A stretch of DNA of 64,000 bases from Onthophagus taurus (GCF_036711975.1 NC_091973.1:14260001-14324000); one strand, 5' to 3'. Shown: positions 40,675-53,559, counted from the first letter of the stretch. Numbers and translations are program-made. The notes: a model not told the origin generated them from the letters alone.

Positions 40675-42360
40675 TTATTCAGCATTAAATACTTTAAGGT
40701 GAGTAACATGCCAGTGACCCGGCATGGCATTACTGTCCATCTCCTCTAACACATATATATCCGGTGATAATTTTTTCCGAACCCGATAAGGTCCTACATA
40801 TTCGGTTGACATTTTCGCTGCTATACCCTTAATCGCATCCGAAAGGACAAAATTACGTCGCCAAACCACATTACCCGGTTCGAAACTGACTGACCGACGT
40901 CTCAAATTATATCTCTCTCTCGCGCGATCTGATGCTACTCCAATACGCGTATAAAGTTCTCTATACAACCGACCGAACTCGTTAGCTCTATCTTTAATTA
41001 GACTTTTAGGAGGCTTATTGTCCAAATTCTCATGTAAATTTCCATCCAAAATCATCTCTCTACCACAGTTGACGAAGTACGGTGTAAATTTCGTGGTTTC
41101 GCTTTTAGCTGTTCGTATCGCACAGACAATTTTACTCAAAAAGGTATCCCATTTCCTATGATTATCCCACACATACGCCGTAATGATAGTTTTTATGGTT
41201 CTATTAATCCTTTCAGTAGGATTAGCTTGTGCATGGTACAATGGTGTGAATTTACTTTTAACATTGTAATTTTCTAAAAGTTTACTATATTCCTTAGATC
41301 TAAATTGCACGCCATTGTCCGACACGATCGTATGAGGTACCCCGTATGTTAAAAAGACACCGTCCTCCAAACAACGAACCACAGCTGATGCTGTTGCCTT
41401 TCTCAACGAGAAACACACCGGATATTTGCTAAACACATCGAGTACCACTAGTATGAACGAAAACCCTTTCGCGCTTCGCGGTAACGGTCCGATAAGGTCA
41501 ATACTTAAGTATTGCCATGGTTTATCCGCACTCAAGTGACTATGCATTTTCCCCGCGGGAGCCCTTTGTTCGACTTTAATCTGTTGACAGATTCTACAAT
41601 TCTTTATATAATTCATAACATCGCTCTTTAATTTGGGCCAATAATAATTTTGAGTGATCTTCGTGATGGTTTTAAACACTCCCAAATGACCTCCCATTTC
41701 CGCTACGTCGTGATATTTATGAATTATTCCCGTCCGTTCTTTCTTAGCAACAACCTCACGCCAACCCCCGTCCATCGACAATTTCGGATAAGTAACTTTA
41801 ATTCTCTTATAAACTATCCCGTTCTCGATTCTGTAATTCGGATATTTATATTCTTTATCTAATATATTCTCTTTGAGTTTATTCAACCACGGATCCTTTA
41901 TCACCGATTTCACGATCTCATCGACTACCACCGGTACCGCACGAGACAGCATGTCCGGTACAACATGGTCTTTACCCTTACGATGCTCAATTGTGAAGTT
42001 GTACTGCTGAAGTCGAATTGACCATCTGGCCAACCGTCCTGAAGGAGACTTTAGCTTATTTAACCTAACCAACGAGTAATGATCCGTAATGACGCGAAAA
42101 TGAGTACCCACAACGTATGGCCTCAATTTTTCTACAGCCCACAACACAGCCAAACACTCTTTTTCCGTGGTGCTATATTTTCGTTCCTGTGCTGTTAATG
42201 AACGACTGATATAACAAATAACTCTTTCTTCACCGTCAATTACCTGAGTTAATACCGCCCCCAACCCAAAATCGGAAGCATCCGTCTGTATAACGAACTC
42301 CCTATCAAAATCGGGACGCGTCAGAATAGGAGCAGTCACAAGTTTCTCCTTTATCGTCAC
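40675..42360 (-). pseudogene. pol: Gypsy RNase H and integrase
   Basis: 561-residue open frame. RNase H: FVIQTDASDFGLGAVL, ERKYSTTEKECLAVLWAVEK, FRVITDHYSL, and HRKGKDHVVPDMLSR. Integrase: zinc domain YHDVAEMGGHLG with CRICQQIK; DDE core SIDLIGPLPRSAKG (first Asp), VSDNGVQFRSKEY (second Asp) and NPTERINRTIKT (Glu). The tail has PGNVVWRRNFVLSD and PYRVRKKLSPDIYVLEE. All catalytic residues are present. It is separated from the reverse transcriptase frame only by a frameshift near 42350, so this half of the element is nearly intact. Listed as a pseudogene because the pol frame as a whole is broken. Confidence 0.93.
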
Positions 42361-43489
42361 ATTCGTTCGACCATGTAAGTATTTTATAATTTTTCTTAAG
42401 TAAAGCCGTCAATGGTGAAATTATAGCCGCGAAACTCGGCACGAAACGTCTGTACCATCTCGATACACCAATCATCCTTCTAACTTTCGATATTTTTTTT
42501 GGTACAGGGATTTCCAGAATCGACTTGACCTTATCCGGATCGACATGCAACCCGTTACCGTCTACCACGTAACCCAAGTATTTAAGGCTATCCCGGAAAA
42601 ACTGACATTTTTCTTTATTCAAAGTAAGTCCCGCTTCTATCAAACGATTGCAAACCGTCTGCAAAATCTCGAAATGCTTCTCCACCGTCGCGGTCACTAT
42701 TATTATGTCATCGAGATAAACGAAAACATGTGGATCTAAATCATTTCCTATTACCCCATCAATAAATCTTTGCCACGTCGCCGGAGCATTCGACAGTCCA
42801 AAAGGCATACGCCTAAATTGGAACAACCCGCGATTCGGTACCGTAAATGCCGTATACTGCATACTTGTTTTAGCCATCGGTATCTGCCAGTACGCCGATT
42901 TGATGTCAATTGATGACAGATATTTCGCGTCTCTTAAACGGTCTAACGTCCATGATACCTGCGGCAAAGGATACGCATCCGCCTGTGTAACCTTATTAAG
43001 TTGTCTATAATCCACGCAGAATCTATAACCGCCATCCCTTTTCGGAACCAACAATACCGGTGATGACCACGGGCTTCGCGATCTCTCCACGACCCCCAAC
43101 CGTAACATTTCATCGAGTTCCCTATCTACTACTTTCTGCATTGCCGGAGAAATCGGATAGTATCTCTGTTTTATCGGTTACGCATCCGTACGAATATGAT
43201 GCTCCACCAACGTCGTATGACTTAATTCGCCTTCCATATCTCTACGAAATAGATTCTCGATAATTTCCCGCAGCTTAATTTCGTCTTTGCGATTAAGTTC
43301 GGGTCGCGCCTGTATCGCATTAACTCTCACCAACGGTGGCTCTTTTGAAAACGACCAATCACCGCGCCTAAGATCAGGTACTATACCCATCGTTCGCCAA
43401 ATGTCTGTTCCCAATATGAGTTCGTGTCTCAAACCCGGTACTAACAAAACTTCCACGATTTTTCCCCGACCCTGCAATTCCATCGACAA
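42305..43489 (-). pseudogene. pol: Gypsy reverse transcriptase (single stop after protease linker)
   Basis: Two open stretches in the same frame separated by one TAA at 43179 (DA-stop-PIKQRYYPIS). Upstream part (43489-43182): GIVPDLRRGDWSF, NRKDEIKLREIIENLF and LVEHHIRTDA. RT: VVERSRSPWSSPVLLVPKRDG, CVDYRQLNKVTQADAYPLPQ, SSIDIKSAYWQIPM, FQFRRMPFGLSNAPATWQR, and catalytic HVFVYLDDIIIV (YLDD). Then LNKEKCQFF, YLGYVVDGNGLHVDP and KVRRMIGVSRWYRRFV. Typical Ty3/Gypsy order. Confidence 0.93.
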
Positions 43490-43800
43490 GTCACTACGCC
43501 CTCAACCGAGCAACTCCCATCATTCGCGACCGTGATTCTCTTATTGGTGGGATGTATCGGTAATCCCATTTCTTTAATAAAGGAAATGCCCCGAAGACCC
43601 GCAACCGTCTGATTAGCCCCCGAATCAAGCAATCCGACTATTTTTCTCCCCAGCACGCCAACAGTCAAATACGGTCTCTCGTCATCACGTACATGACTAA
43701 AGACAAAATCAAGCAAAACTCCGATCGGCTTTACGTTCGCTTGGTGCAGACACCGACCTAACGTCGCACCCTGGACCCATTTCCCGAACACCGAGACCAA
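43441..43800 (-). pseudogene. Gypsy aspartic protease
   Basis: 119-residue frame containing RPYLTVGVLGRKIVGLLDSGANQTV, the DSGA active site of a retroviral-type protease, followed by a substrate-flap-like segment (KRITVANDGSCSVEGVV). In a different frame from both gag and RT, so either -1/+1 shifting or lesions separate them. It matures the Gypsy polyprotein in the active family. Confidence 0.85.
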
Positions 43801-45048
43801 TCTCGAGTAATCACACCCTGTTCACCACATCGAAAACAATGCAACCTCTTAGGAGCTCTACACTCTCTAGCCCTATGTCCACGTTTTTGACAGTTCCAAC
43901 ATATTGGTTCTCTCGTTGTCGCGCTTTGCTCGACCGCCACCGCAACTGATACCGTCTCGTCTGTTTGAATGTACGCTAAGTCTGGTTCTAATACCCTTGC
44001 AACACGATTCGATGGTGCGTAACTATCCACGGATAACTTAGTTGCTTCCAATTTTCTCCCCAACCGCAATAAGTGCTCAACCGAATCGACCTCAACCAAA
44101 GTTAATTGTCGCTGGAAAGCTAGAGTTAACTTTTTAAGCATTAGCTTAACTTGAGTATCTTCCGGTATTCGCGTATTTAACTGTGAGAACAAATTCTTCA
44201 TAACCGACACATAAATTCCCATCGATTCGTCAGGTCCCTGTGTGCGATGACGTATCTCTTCAAAGAGTCTATCATCGTAATCAACGGGCTGAAATTCTAA
44301 CTTTAAACCTTCCACTAATTCCTCCCAATTCGCGAAATTACCCCGGTTCGCACGATACCATATCAACGCTCGATCCCTAAACAAATCCACCGTAGACAGA
44401 ACAGACTTCGAGACACCCCTCGCGACTCTTAATTCATTTACGCGTTCTAAAAACGCACTCAAAGAACTTTTACCGTCTGCGGCGAAAGAAATTCCCCACT
44501 TCGTTACCGAAACTAATTTAGAGGATCCCGCCATACCATCTGGAACATCGCTATCATCCGATGACGTATCACTCAGATTCGACCAAGGATCTACGTTTAC
44601 CACACTTAAATTCGCGTTCGTCTTATTCGGAGTAGAAGTAGTCCTCGTTTTCAATTCAAGTCGCGATATCAACGTTACGATTTGTGTAACCAACCCCGTT
44701 CTTAAGTCTTTATCGGCTTTGTCTTTCGGTTGTGAACGATTCGCGCGCCCCAACAAAGATATCAGATGGTTGGTTTAATCGCTTAAATTCTGACGTATTC
44801 GCGATTCCCGCGTACTCATCGATTTTGATCTGTATTTGGGCCAAATCCTCCCGTATGGCTTTCAAATCGTCCACGAAATTAAACGGATAATCCGGTAAAA
44901 CAAAAGTAGCATTTTTCTCCAATTTTATTAACTTTCTCAACGTATGCCGCATCTCATCGAGCGCTAATTGCTCTGTAACACCTCTGACTTTGAGTTCGTA
45001 TCGCAACGCGTCGGCGCTCAATCTCCCCACATCCAATTTTCCCTCCAT
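43758..45048 (-). pseudogene. gag: Gypsy gag (two frames) with zinc knuckles
   Basis: The start MEGKLDVGRLSADALRYEL (45048) is about 80 bases inside the primer-binding site; the first frame continues to about 44730, where a frame change leads into the 332-residue second frame. Helical capsid region: KSSLSAFLERVNELRVARG, LFRDRALIWYRANRG, FEEIRHRTQGPDESMGIYVS and LMLKKLTLAFQRQL. Zinc knuckles CWNCQKRGHRAREC and CFRCGEQGVITRDWSRC. Capsid protein of the retroelement particle. Confidence 0.88.
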
Positions 45049-45130
45049 AGTTTATCAAAATAACGAACCTATGACGGGTTCTATCAACAATACCAACTTT
45101 ACTTTTAACCGACAATCTTTTTTTTAAATG

Positions 45131-45148
45131 GCCCCACGTTGGGCGCCA
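45131..45148 (-). other. Gypsy primer-binding site
   Basis: On the minus strand TGGCGCCCAACGTGGGGC, complementary to a tRNA 3' end and a typical Gypsy primer-binding sequence. It sits about 80 bases upstream of gag and fixes the 5' LTR boundary at about 45150. Confidence 0.75.
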
Positions 45149-45149
45149 A

Positions 45150-46860
45150 AAATTTATGACGCCAAATGCGTTAAAAGAGTTTAAATCAAAACAAAAAAAA
45201 TAACGTAATTTTCAACAAGGACAAAACTAGTTTTATCACCCTGAGATGTTTATTTATATGGCGCCACACAGTTAACCCCGCGTACAACACGAACTGTGAC
45301 GTGAGATGATATAAACAAATAACACAACAAAACATAAACGCTCAACAAAATGGGTTTTGAGTTGCAGACAAAATTTATTAAAACTCCCGTAAATAACAGG
45401 TAAGTAAAAAAAACTAATAACAAAATTATAAAACCGTAAACTTTTAGGTTCAAACAACAAAAAAAAACTATATTGATGTTTGCGAGCTTTAAAAAAAATG
45501 AAAGTCAAAACTAAAAGGAAATTTAAATAAAAATACCAAAAAAAATGAAAATGAAAAATTAACCCGCGTCTGACTCTATGGTTGAGCTCAACGTGAAATC
45601 AAAAATTATAAAAAAAATCAACGCCAAAAATATAATTAAAAAAAAAACTCGCCAAACAAGAATTTACAAAAAAATGAAATGATATTAAAAAAAAATGAAA
45701 AAAGTTTGATGTTCCAAAGATTAATTAATTTAAAGATTTTCTTAAGGAAAATCAAAAAAATAAAAAAAAAATATATAAGATACAAATTCTTCAATGACCA
45801 AAATAATATGTTGTTCTATCTGACCTTTACTCCAAGTCTTGATCACCGGTCCGATTCGAAATAAATCCTCAGCAACAAATTCTGATGACTCAGGAAAGGT
45901 AAAGTAATATTCTTTGTTTTGTTCCAAAAGAATAAATAGAATCCTTAGGATGTAATGGAAATTATACCCTTGGACAATGGTTCCAAAATACCAACAAAAA
46001 AGTTGTTCCAATAAGAGATGCCAAAAGTTGCTCCCCTCAACAAAAACCTCTGATGTTCGAGGTTTAACCAGAGGACAGAAGAAAATGTAATGAAATACGT
46101 TGAAATCCGGAAACTCCGTACAATTTGGTAAAAGAAAAACACTTTTCCAAAACTTTATTTCGAGTGATGAATCCCACAAATATGGATTAGAAACAAAATT
46201 TTACACCAAAACCAAAAATGGCGAACCAACCAAAATTTCTTTAACACTCGAGAACACGTATAGCTCTGGTAATATAGTAAGAAAGAGAGGCTCAAGAAGA
46301 AACTTGAACGGTCTTTTATACCCAAAGATCGAAAATATCAAAAAAATTACGTCTGCGCAAGATAACATCATGAATTTACGACACCCTCTCAAAAGCAAAA
46401 AGGGGAATTTTAAAGTGATAGGAGTTAAAAGGGAAAAAAAGGAATACTCAGAATATGTTGCTGAAAGAGAAAACAATAAAATGTTATAAACAAACAAAAT
46501 GTAAACAAAGTAAATAAAAATAATAATAATAAGTTTCCGAATGTATGCAACTCATAACCCATTACACATAAACAAGTCACCCACACATAACATAAAAATT
46601 TCGGAATGTAACAATTTCGGAGTGCAATTCCAATAAAAATCGTAAGTTTTTTGTATAAAAAGGGGAACAATATAATCTTACATTTATATTCACACCGATC
46701 TATTATTAACCTTCAGTACATTTTTATCACGAATCTACGAATCAGCCCTTTATTTAAAGTTGTTGTCTGGGTTCTTGCCTGCGCAAACGCTGTTTAAGAA
46801 AATTTGGACCTATAATACCAGCAAATTTGCACGGTAAAGAATTAAAAACGTAAAATTTTC
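45150..46860. other. No gene recognised; contains probable Gypsy 5' LTR
   Basis: Very AT-rich. The Gypsy 5' LTR must begin at about 45150 on the minus strand, but its outer end cannot be placed without a partner LTR. Open frames at 45742-46497 have no recognisable motif. A TATAAAAAGGGG stretch at about 46658 on the plus strand could be a promoter of an unseen element. Confidence 0.4.
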
Positions 46861-46870
46861 GATTTGCACG

Positions 46871-48290
46871 TAAAAAAAGGCATTCGACACCGTACCTCAC
46901 AACAGATTATTTCAGAAATTACAACAGTTTGGTATCAGAGGAAGAACTTTTGATGTAATCAAAAGCTATATGACAGGGCGACAGCAGATGACAAAAATCA
47001 ATAGTACCTATAGCTCAATGAAAAATTTAAAAACTGGTTTGCCTCAGGGTACCGTCCTCGCTCCATTGCTGTTCATAATATTTATTAACGATTTATTTAG
47101 CATTAATGATCAATTCGAGGGAACCAAATCTATAGGCTATGCAGATGACACAGTGGTCCTGGTGGAGGAGGATGAGTGGGAATGGTTGGTTGTCATGTAA
47201 CTTGCTTACATTAAACACCGAAAAGTTCTGCTGTATAACATTTTCGCCAACAGCTGCAGCTAAGCCAATTGATAACTTACATCTAGAAATACATAACGAT
47301 CATAACAGTTTCTACAAAAATGGGGGCTGCTCCTACGGTGAATCGGAAACAATTCCACATTCTGAAAAGGCTACATACTTGGGTATAGTGATAGACCAGC
47401 ATTTAAAATGGAATTATCATGTGGTATACATCTCCAAGAAGCTAAAGACTTTACTGCCTAAATGTTATGCTATTCGTAACATACTCGATAACAAACTGAA
47501 AAAGTTGTTTTATGACACTATGGTACTGTCTCAGATTGATTATGGTATTGTTGTGTGGGGTGGAGCGTAGAGTGCTAACATAAAAATTTTGGAAAACACA
47601 AATAAATACGTAATAAAGGTACTGCACAATAAACTGCGGACCTTTTCCGCAAATAGACTGTATAATTGCACTGATAGTAGTAGCGTCCAAAAAAGATACA
47701 TAATATTAAGCTTAATTCACGTTCATAAAACAAGGAATCTTTATACGGAAATCAATCATGAATATAATACAAGATCACATGCTAACAGATTAAATAAGTG
47801 AATACTACCGTATATAAAAATTATCATTTGTACCGTGCATTGAAGCACTATAACCTCCTTCCAAGTGCATTAAGAGAGATTAAACAAATTAAGACTTTTA
47901 AGACTGAAATTAAAAAAATTCATGGAAGCCCATGAATATTTTGCAATGTTACAGTGACGCTAATGTGGTGTCCTCGGTGTATGGTGTGAGTGACTTTGGC
48001 TGTCTCCTAGTTCCTCTGAAACGCCCGAGGCGCCTCTAACAGGATTTCATTTGTTTCAGTTGGTTATTGATGTGGGCAGAGTTGTTCGTTTTTTTTGTTT
48101 GGAGTAGCTACCGGGATATGTATGTTCGCTGATGGAATAATACATTGCTAGTTTGCGAACTCACAACACAGATACATAAGTATCTATTGTGAGGAACGAT
48201 ATACCTTATTGTTAATTAGCTTGCCAATGTATTGTAATATATTAGGGGATACACAAATGTTGTGTTGTGAAAGATAAATAAAAAATAAAA
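46871..48290 (+). pseudogene. LINE reverse transcriptase C-terminal half (Jockey-like)
   Basis: 5'-truncated. It reads KAFDTVPHNRLFQKLQQFGI, KTGLPQGTVLAPLLFIIFIND, SIGYADDTVVL (YADD), then after a frame change LLTLNTEKFCCITFSPTAAA, KATYLGIVIDQHLKWNYHV, LKKLFYDTMVLSQIDYGIVV and, after a stop at 47568, KYVIKVLHNKLRTF with NHEYNTRSHANRLN. The 3' region ends in GATAAATAAAAAATAAAATAAA at about 48265-48295, a LINE-like tail. No endonuclease. Confidence 0.83.
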
Positions 48291-48394
48291 TAAATAACAG
48301 TAACAAAGCGGTTGGAAGAAAAAAAAAACATATCTCTGTCGACCTCTATTAGATCTCGAGAATGCCATAACTTGTGGTTGATTATAAACACACA

Positions 48395-49123
48395 TTTCTT
48401 CATCTTCATCTGCTCCTCGGATCGCACCCTTAAGGGATTCATAATTTCTGGAGGCAATAATTGTACTTAACTTGCTATTTCTATTTCTGCGAACCGTTTG
48501 ATAGTTAATTTTTCGTTAATTGGTTCTAACACTTTAAATGATACATCGTTGCCATCTGCCTGTGAAATTGTTAAAAAAACGACAAAAAGTCATCCTAATT
48601 CCTGGCCAAAATCGGCAATTGATATTTCATTTTGTCTAATCGTTGTCAATTTCATTTGTATTGAAGTATCTGACTTTTTCGTCAGTAAATGTTTTCGCAT
48701 ATCGTTAACTAAACCCGTAATTGTGGCATACTCTGAATTTAACCTCATCTTTGCCGACTGAGATAAACGCGCTTTTAGAATAAAATTTATTAAATGCCGC
48801 TTACCGCCATCATCAAGCATAGTTTCGTAAAATAAAACAGAATCTATTAATTTATTAGTCATATTTTCCTTATCATTCATCACTGGAAGGAGACTAATTG
48901 CGACTTTCAAATCGAAATTTGACATATTGATCTCTTCCTTAGTGGTTAAACTAATTAATTCACAGTAAATAGTATCTACTTTAATAACTAACTTCTTAAT
49001 AATCTCTATGTCGTTACCCTTTACTTCTAATTTAGCTACCCTATCACTAAACTCATTCTTTAATCTAGTAAAGTCTACATACACTAAATCTGCTTCCTTT
49101 CTGTTCTTAACTAATATTTCCAC
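48395..49123 (-). pseudogene. gag: Retrotransposon gag fragment (Gypsy-like)
   Basis: 177-residue frame: LKNEFSDRVAKLEVKGNDIE, VDTIYCELISL, then the matrix/capsid-like NKLIDSVLFYETMLDDGG, LINFILKARLSQSAKMRLNS, YATITGLVNDMRKHLLTKKS and IADFGQEL. Past the frame break at 48590 another frame continues with FFNNFTGRW and NYESLKGAIRGADE. This agrees with Gypsy Gag proteins that lack a strong signature in this region. No knuckle or pol nearby. Confidence 0.55.
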
Positions 49124-49251
49124 TTTTCGCCTACCACTTCCTAATTTTATTTATTTTTTTTTTACAGGCCCATCGACATCTAAGGTCATTAAGGCCATCA
49201 TGGCATTTAGACGTGACTCACATTTGCAATATCTCTCCTAAATGTAATTGT

Positions 49252-49720
49252 GTAAGTAAAAATAAAACTATAATAAATTAGCAACAAGTGTAAAAGGACG
49301 GACAAACAGGTAAGTAAAACAAAAACTATAATAAATTAGCAACAAGTGTAAAAGGACGGACAAACAGGTAGGTAAAAATAAAACTCTATAATAAATAAGC
49401 AACATGTGTAAAAGGACGGACAAACAGGTAAGTAAATATAAAACAATAATAAATTAGCAACAAGTGTAAATGGACGGACAAACAGGTAAGTAAAATAAAA
49501 TTATAATAAATTAGCAACAAGTGTAAAAGGACGGACAAACAGGTAAGTGAAAATAAAACTCTATAATAAATAAATAAGCAACAACTGTAAATGGACGGAC
49601 AAAACATGTAAGTAAATAGACACTCTATAATGAATAAATAATAAATAAATAAATAGATAAAAGGTGTAAACGGACGGACTCACAAATAGGTAAGTAAATA
49701 CTCTATAAATTAAATTATAT
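49252..49720. repeat. About 58-bp tandem repeat array (left part)
   Basis: About eight copies of a unit like AGTAAAAATAAAACTATAAT plus AAATTAGCAACAAGTGTAAA and AGGACGGACAAACAGGTA. The same unit (GGACGGACAAACAGGTAAGT) reappears at 51775-51950 on the far side of a LINE. The array was probably one block split by that insertion, or is carried by the LINE. Confidence 0.85.
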
Positions 49721-49739
49721 TTTATTACGTAAACCTGCC

Positions 49740-51768
49740 TCTTTAACAAACGACAGGACTTTTTTAATATTTTACGCGGATAAGTTGAATGGGGCCTCGA
49801 GATTGATGTTAACGCGGTCTCTGAGGTTTGCATAGCGACGACAATTCAGGATAATATGTTTGTGACGGTCAGAGACTCGTCACATTCGTCGCATCGAGGT
49901 TGCCCCTCTCCCTTTAGAAAGTGAGAGTAGGTCAGGGCCGTATGTCCCAAACGGAGCCGGTGGTATAGAACCTGGTCCCTAATTTCCTACACAAACTCGA
50001 AAGTTTCTGTTTTCCAGGAACGAGGATAGGGCCACTGGGAGTCTTCCACGAAATCCCCACTCGTGGAGTTGCTCGAGAATGCCATATCTCCAAGTCATGT
50101 CGTACGTTTTTTCTATATCAATGAAAACGGCAACCAGATGCTCCCGCTTGAAGAAAGGTGGCTGGTTCGCTCCAGGAGAACCAAGTTATCAGTTGTAGAG
50201 CGACCCTGCCTGAAACCAACGGCGAGGAGTCGCTTACTTTCTAGCACCCACATTAATCTGAAATTGATCATTTTTTCGAACAACTTACTCAGACAGCACG
50301 TAAGACTGATTGATCTGCAGCTGTTCGCCGACGTCGGGTCCTTGCCCTGTTTCAGGATCGGTACGATCAGGGAGGTTTTCCAAGACGGCGAAAACGTACC
50401 GGAGGACCATACGTTATTGTACAGTTTCAGAAGTATTTTGAACCATTCGTCGGGAAGGTGCTTCACGAGCTTAACGAACGTCGTCATGACCGGCGGCTGA
50501 GGGTTTTGCAGACTTCAAGGACTCTCGAAGTTCAGTCATCGTGAAAGGTAAGTTATAGGATAACTAACTCGTGACTTTAGCGGGGCCGACTCTCTATTTG
50601 TTTTATTTTGCTGGAAAACGCCATCATAATTCTGGGAGAAGCTGGTACACTCAAAGTGCCGACCCAGAGTCTCGGCGATGTCCTCTCTGTTGGTCAGAGA
50701 GTGATCGCCCTCGAGAATTTCTGATATGGGGCCGTGGTATCCGGCCCCCTTGATGGCTCCGATCTTTCTCCACACCTCGGCGGGGAAGGTTTTGCCGGTC
50801 AGGGAAGAGTCGAAATTTTTCGAACTGTCCCGTTTGGCCGCGAGCACGAGACGTCTCGCGTTGGCCCTCGCTTTTTTGAATTCTATCAAACGCTCAGGCG
50901 TGGATAGATTCTTAAAGCGGTTGTATGCGGCTTTCTTTGCTTTAACGGCTGCTTCGATTTCGGGGTTCCACCAGGGAACGGAGCCCGTCCTCACACGTCC
51001 GCTACTGCGCGGTATCGATTCCTCTGCCACCCTTTGAATGGCACGCGTAACGCGGCCACGTCGTGCTCCACGTCACCGTTGAAGGTCGGTTTGCGGAGCC
51101 GGAGCGCTAATCGCGTCCAGTCCACCTTCTCGAGAATCCACTTTCTCGGTGTTTCGTGGTTTTCAGTTTGACCAGGAATCGATACTATTATGGGAACGTG
51201 GTTGCTGAAAGAAAGATGCTCCGCCGTGCTCCATGGTAATCTTGGAGCTATCGACGGAGAAGCGATGGACAAATCGACAGCCGTTAAAGCGCCCGACCTG
51301 GCAGCCAAGTGTGTGGGATCGCCGGTATTCAATAGATACTGCTCTCCTGGGCGTCTCGTCGGTTACAGCCCCACATGGGACTGTGGGCGTTGAAATCGAC
51401 CAGAAGCAACAAACCGGTAAATACAACAAACCGTGATCTGGAATGGACTCCGCAGACGGATCGCAACGACCTGTAGGTTGCGGGTGACGGCAACCGGGAT
51501 CGCCACGTGCGGTCTCTTGACTAGTAGCGCTACCGCGGAAAGTTTCGTAGCGTTTGAGATTATAGCTATGTTCCGGCGCTAGGTGAGTCTCTTGAAGACA
51601 AACACACAAAGGGTCAAACTGGTTCATTAGGGACTTTAGTTCGCAATAATGTCGAACCAATCCGTTACAGTTCCACTGAATGAAGTTGGTAGTGGGTTTA
51701 TTGAATTTTAAAGGATTTGATTTGATTTTGAACCAGATGACTGAGACGTATAAACAAATAAATAACAA
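49740..51768 (-). pseudogene. LINE with endonuclease and RT pieces (I/Jockey group)
   Basis: Minus strand. Apurinic-type endonuclease start: NFIQWNCNGLVRHYCELKSL, CVCLQETHLAPEHSY (51700-51580), then partly frame-shifted pieces. Linker with KRDSSKNFDSSLTGKTFPAE and VWRKIGAIKG (50830-50750). RT: SWKTSLIVPILKQGKDPTSA, SCRSISLTCCLSKLFEKMIN, LLAVGFRQGRSTTDNLV, and in another frame DIEKTYDMTWRYGILEQLHE and RGRLPVALSSFL. The catalytic YxDD part is missing; a short tail RRYANLRDRVNINLEAPF (about 49820) belongs to the C-terminus. So the RT palm was deleted near 49980. Confidence 0.8.
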
Positions 51769-51774
51769 ACAAGT

Positions 51775-51950
51775 GTAAATAAACTATATAAAATAAATAA
51801 ATAAATAAAACTATACTAATAAATAAATAAAATAAAATAAAATGTTAAAGGACGGACAAACAGGAAAATAAATAAAACTCTATAATAAATAAATAAAATA
51901 AAAGTGTAAACGGGCGGACAAACAGGTAAGTAAATAAAAGCTCTATGATA
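51775..51950. repeat. Tandem repeat array (right part)
   Basis: Degenerate units ending GGACGGACAAACAGG or GGGCGGACAAACAGGTAAGT separated by AT-rich AAATAAATAAA, matching the array at 49252-49720. Confidence 0.8.
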
Positions 51951-51964
51951 AATAACCTAGATTA

Positions 51965-53545
51965 ACTAATATCGCTATCGATTTTGACATAGTAATTAAA
52001 AATCAGCCTGAAAAATATAATTTAAAAAACGAACTTATAGGTTATTGGAAAAAAGTAGAAAACATCTCACAAACAAAAATATAAAGATAAGGAAATCGAT
52101 AAACAATGTGAATACGGAAAAACAATAAAATCTATTAAAAAGAAACTTGTTGAAAGCGATGCCATATTTGTACGAGCTGACAAGGGAGCTGGAGTTGTTA
52201 TTTTAAATAAAGAGACTTATAATAGTAAAACTTATGATTTCATGAAAAACAATAACTATATCAAACTTAATTATAATCCTCTTGACAGAGAAAAAACTAA
52301 ACACATTAATTATAACAATAAAATATTAATTTCATTTGATGTCACCAATCTATACTCCAATGTTCCCATAGACATGACCTTAAATCTAACCAACCAACTG
52401 TTTTACTATTATTTTAAAAACAAACACGATACAATTCATCACTTAAGAATACACTTAAATACCATACTTAAACATATAATAACTCAAAACTTTTGCACTT
52501 TTAACAACGAGTTTTATAAAGTCAAAGAAGGACTCCCTATGGGAATGCCTTTATCAGGTCTACTAGCTGATATTTTTCTGAACTACATTGAGAATAATAA
52601 TATTATTAACGATAATAACCCTTTCAAAGAAAATATTCACAGCTGGATTAGGTATGTCGATGATGTGTTTTGTGTTTGGGAGGGAGATAGAACATTGCTC
52701 TTTGAATTTTTAGAATACTTAAATAACTTACATAAAAACTTGCATTTCACTGTAGAAATAGAAAATAATAATAAAACTCTTAACTTTCTAGATTTACATA
52801 TGCTATGATGTATATAGGAAACCCTCTACAATTCCTACAATTATACCTTATAATTCGGCCCATCCCCTTAACCATAAATTGGCAAATTTCAGATTTTTAC
52901 TTAACCGTACAATAAAATATCCTCTATCCAAAGAAAATAAAATTAAAGAAATTTAAGAATTTTATACAAAATATAACCAAACAAAACAAATTTCCTTTGA
53001 AAATTATTAACAATCCTTTTAATAAAATATATATTTAGACCGATCCTTTATATTCGAAACCCGAAAAAGAACTCAACATTTATAAACTTATTGACTTTAA
53101 TAATATTACCTATCGTTCCAAATTCATCTTTTCTAAATACAACATTTCTTTAGCTTTTTCCAATAGGAACAACATACTTAATATCTTTTCTAATTATCAT
53201 TACAAGATTAATAGTAAAATGACAGAAAATGGTGTGTATTCAATCAAGTGTTCTGAATGTAAAGGTGTTTATATTGGCCAAACTGGCAGAAAACTAGAAA
53301 CACGTATGAACACGAAACTAAATCTAATTCTAATCTTTTTAAACACGGCAAAGAAACAGGTCGTAGAGTTGATTATGAAAATGTAACACTCAAGTGCGAT
53401 AAAAATCAAGTTTAAAACCTTGATTTATTAGAAACCCTAGTGATTAATAAACATAAAATTTACAACGATAACATTTTACTTAATGATCAAGTTGAAATTC
53501 AATATAAACCTTTGTTTATGTATTTGAAACATTTGAAATGACGAA
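51965..53545 (+). pseudogene. Penelope-like element (RT and GIY-YIG), decayed
   Basis: N-terminal ADKGAGVVILNKETYNSKTY (52171-52240), then the RT: ILISFDVTNLYSNVPIDMTL, FYKVKEGLPMGMPLSGLLAD, WIRYVDDVFCVWEGDRT (YVDD) and NKTLNFLDLHM. Later pieces carry YSIKCSECKGVYIGQTGRKL, the GIY-YIG endonuclease start (53238-53300), and LIETLVINKHKIYNDN-like sequence. Order RT then GIY-YIG and the motif spacing are diagnostic of Penelope-like elements, which prime on target ends. Several frame breaks after 52808. Confidence 0.88.
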
Positions 53546-53559
53546 TTTTTTGGTCTTTC

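Noticed and set aside
46100-46489. 129-residue plus-strand frame
   Set aside because: Lys/Asn-rich composition of AT-rich DNA; opposite-strand frame is equally long; no motif.
45150-46790. Full LTR pair for the Gypsy element at 40.7-45.05 kb
   Set aside because: No matching sequence was recognised downstream of pol at 40.2-40.67 kb, so LTR boundaries beyond the primer-binding site are not claimed.
49386-49833. Hydrophobic repeated frames (LFIYYRVLFSLTCLSVLL type)
   Set aside because: Translation of the 58-bp tandem array, not a membrane protein.
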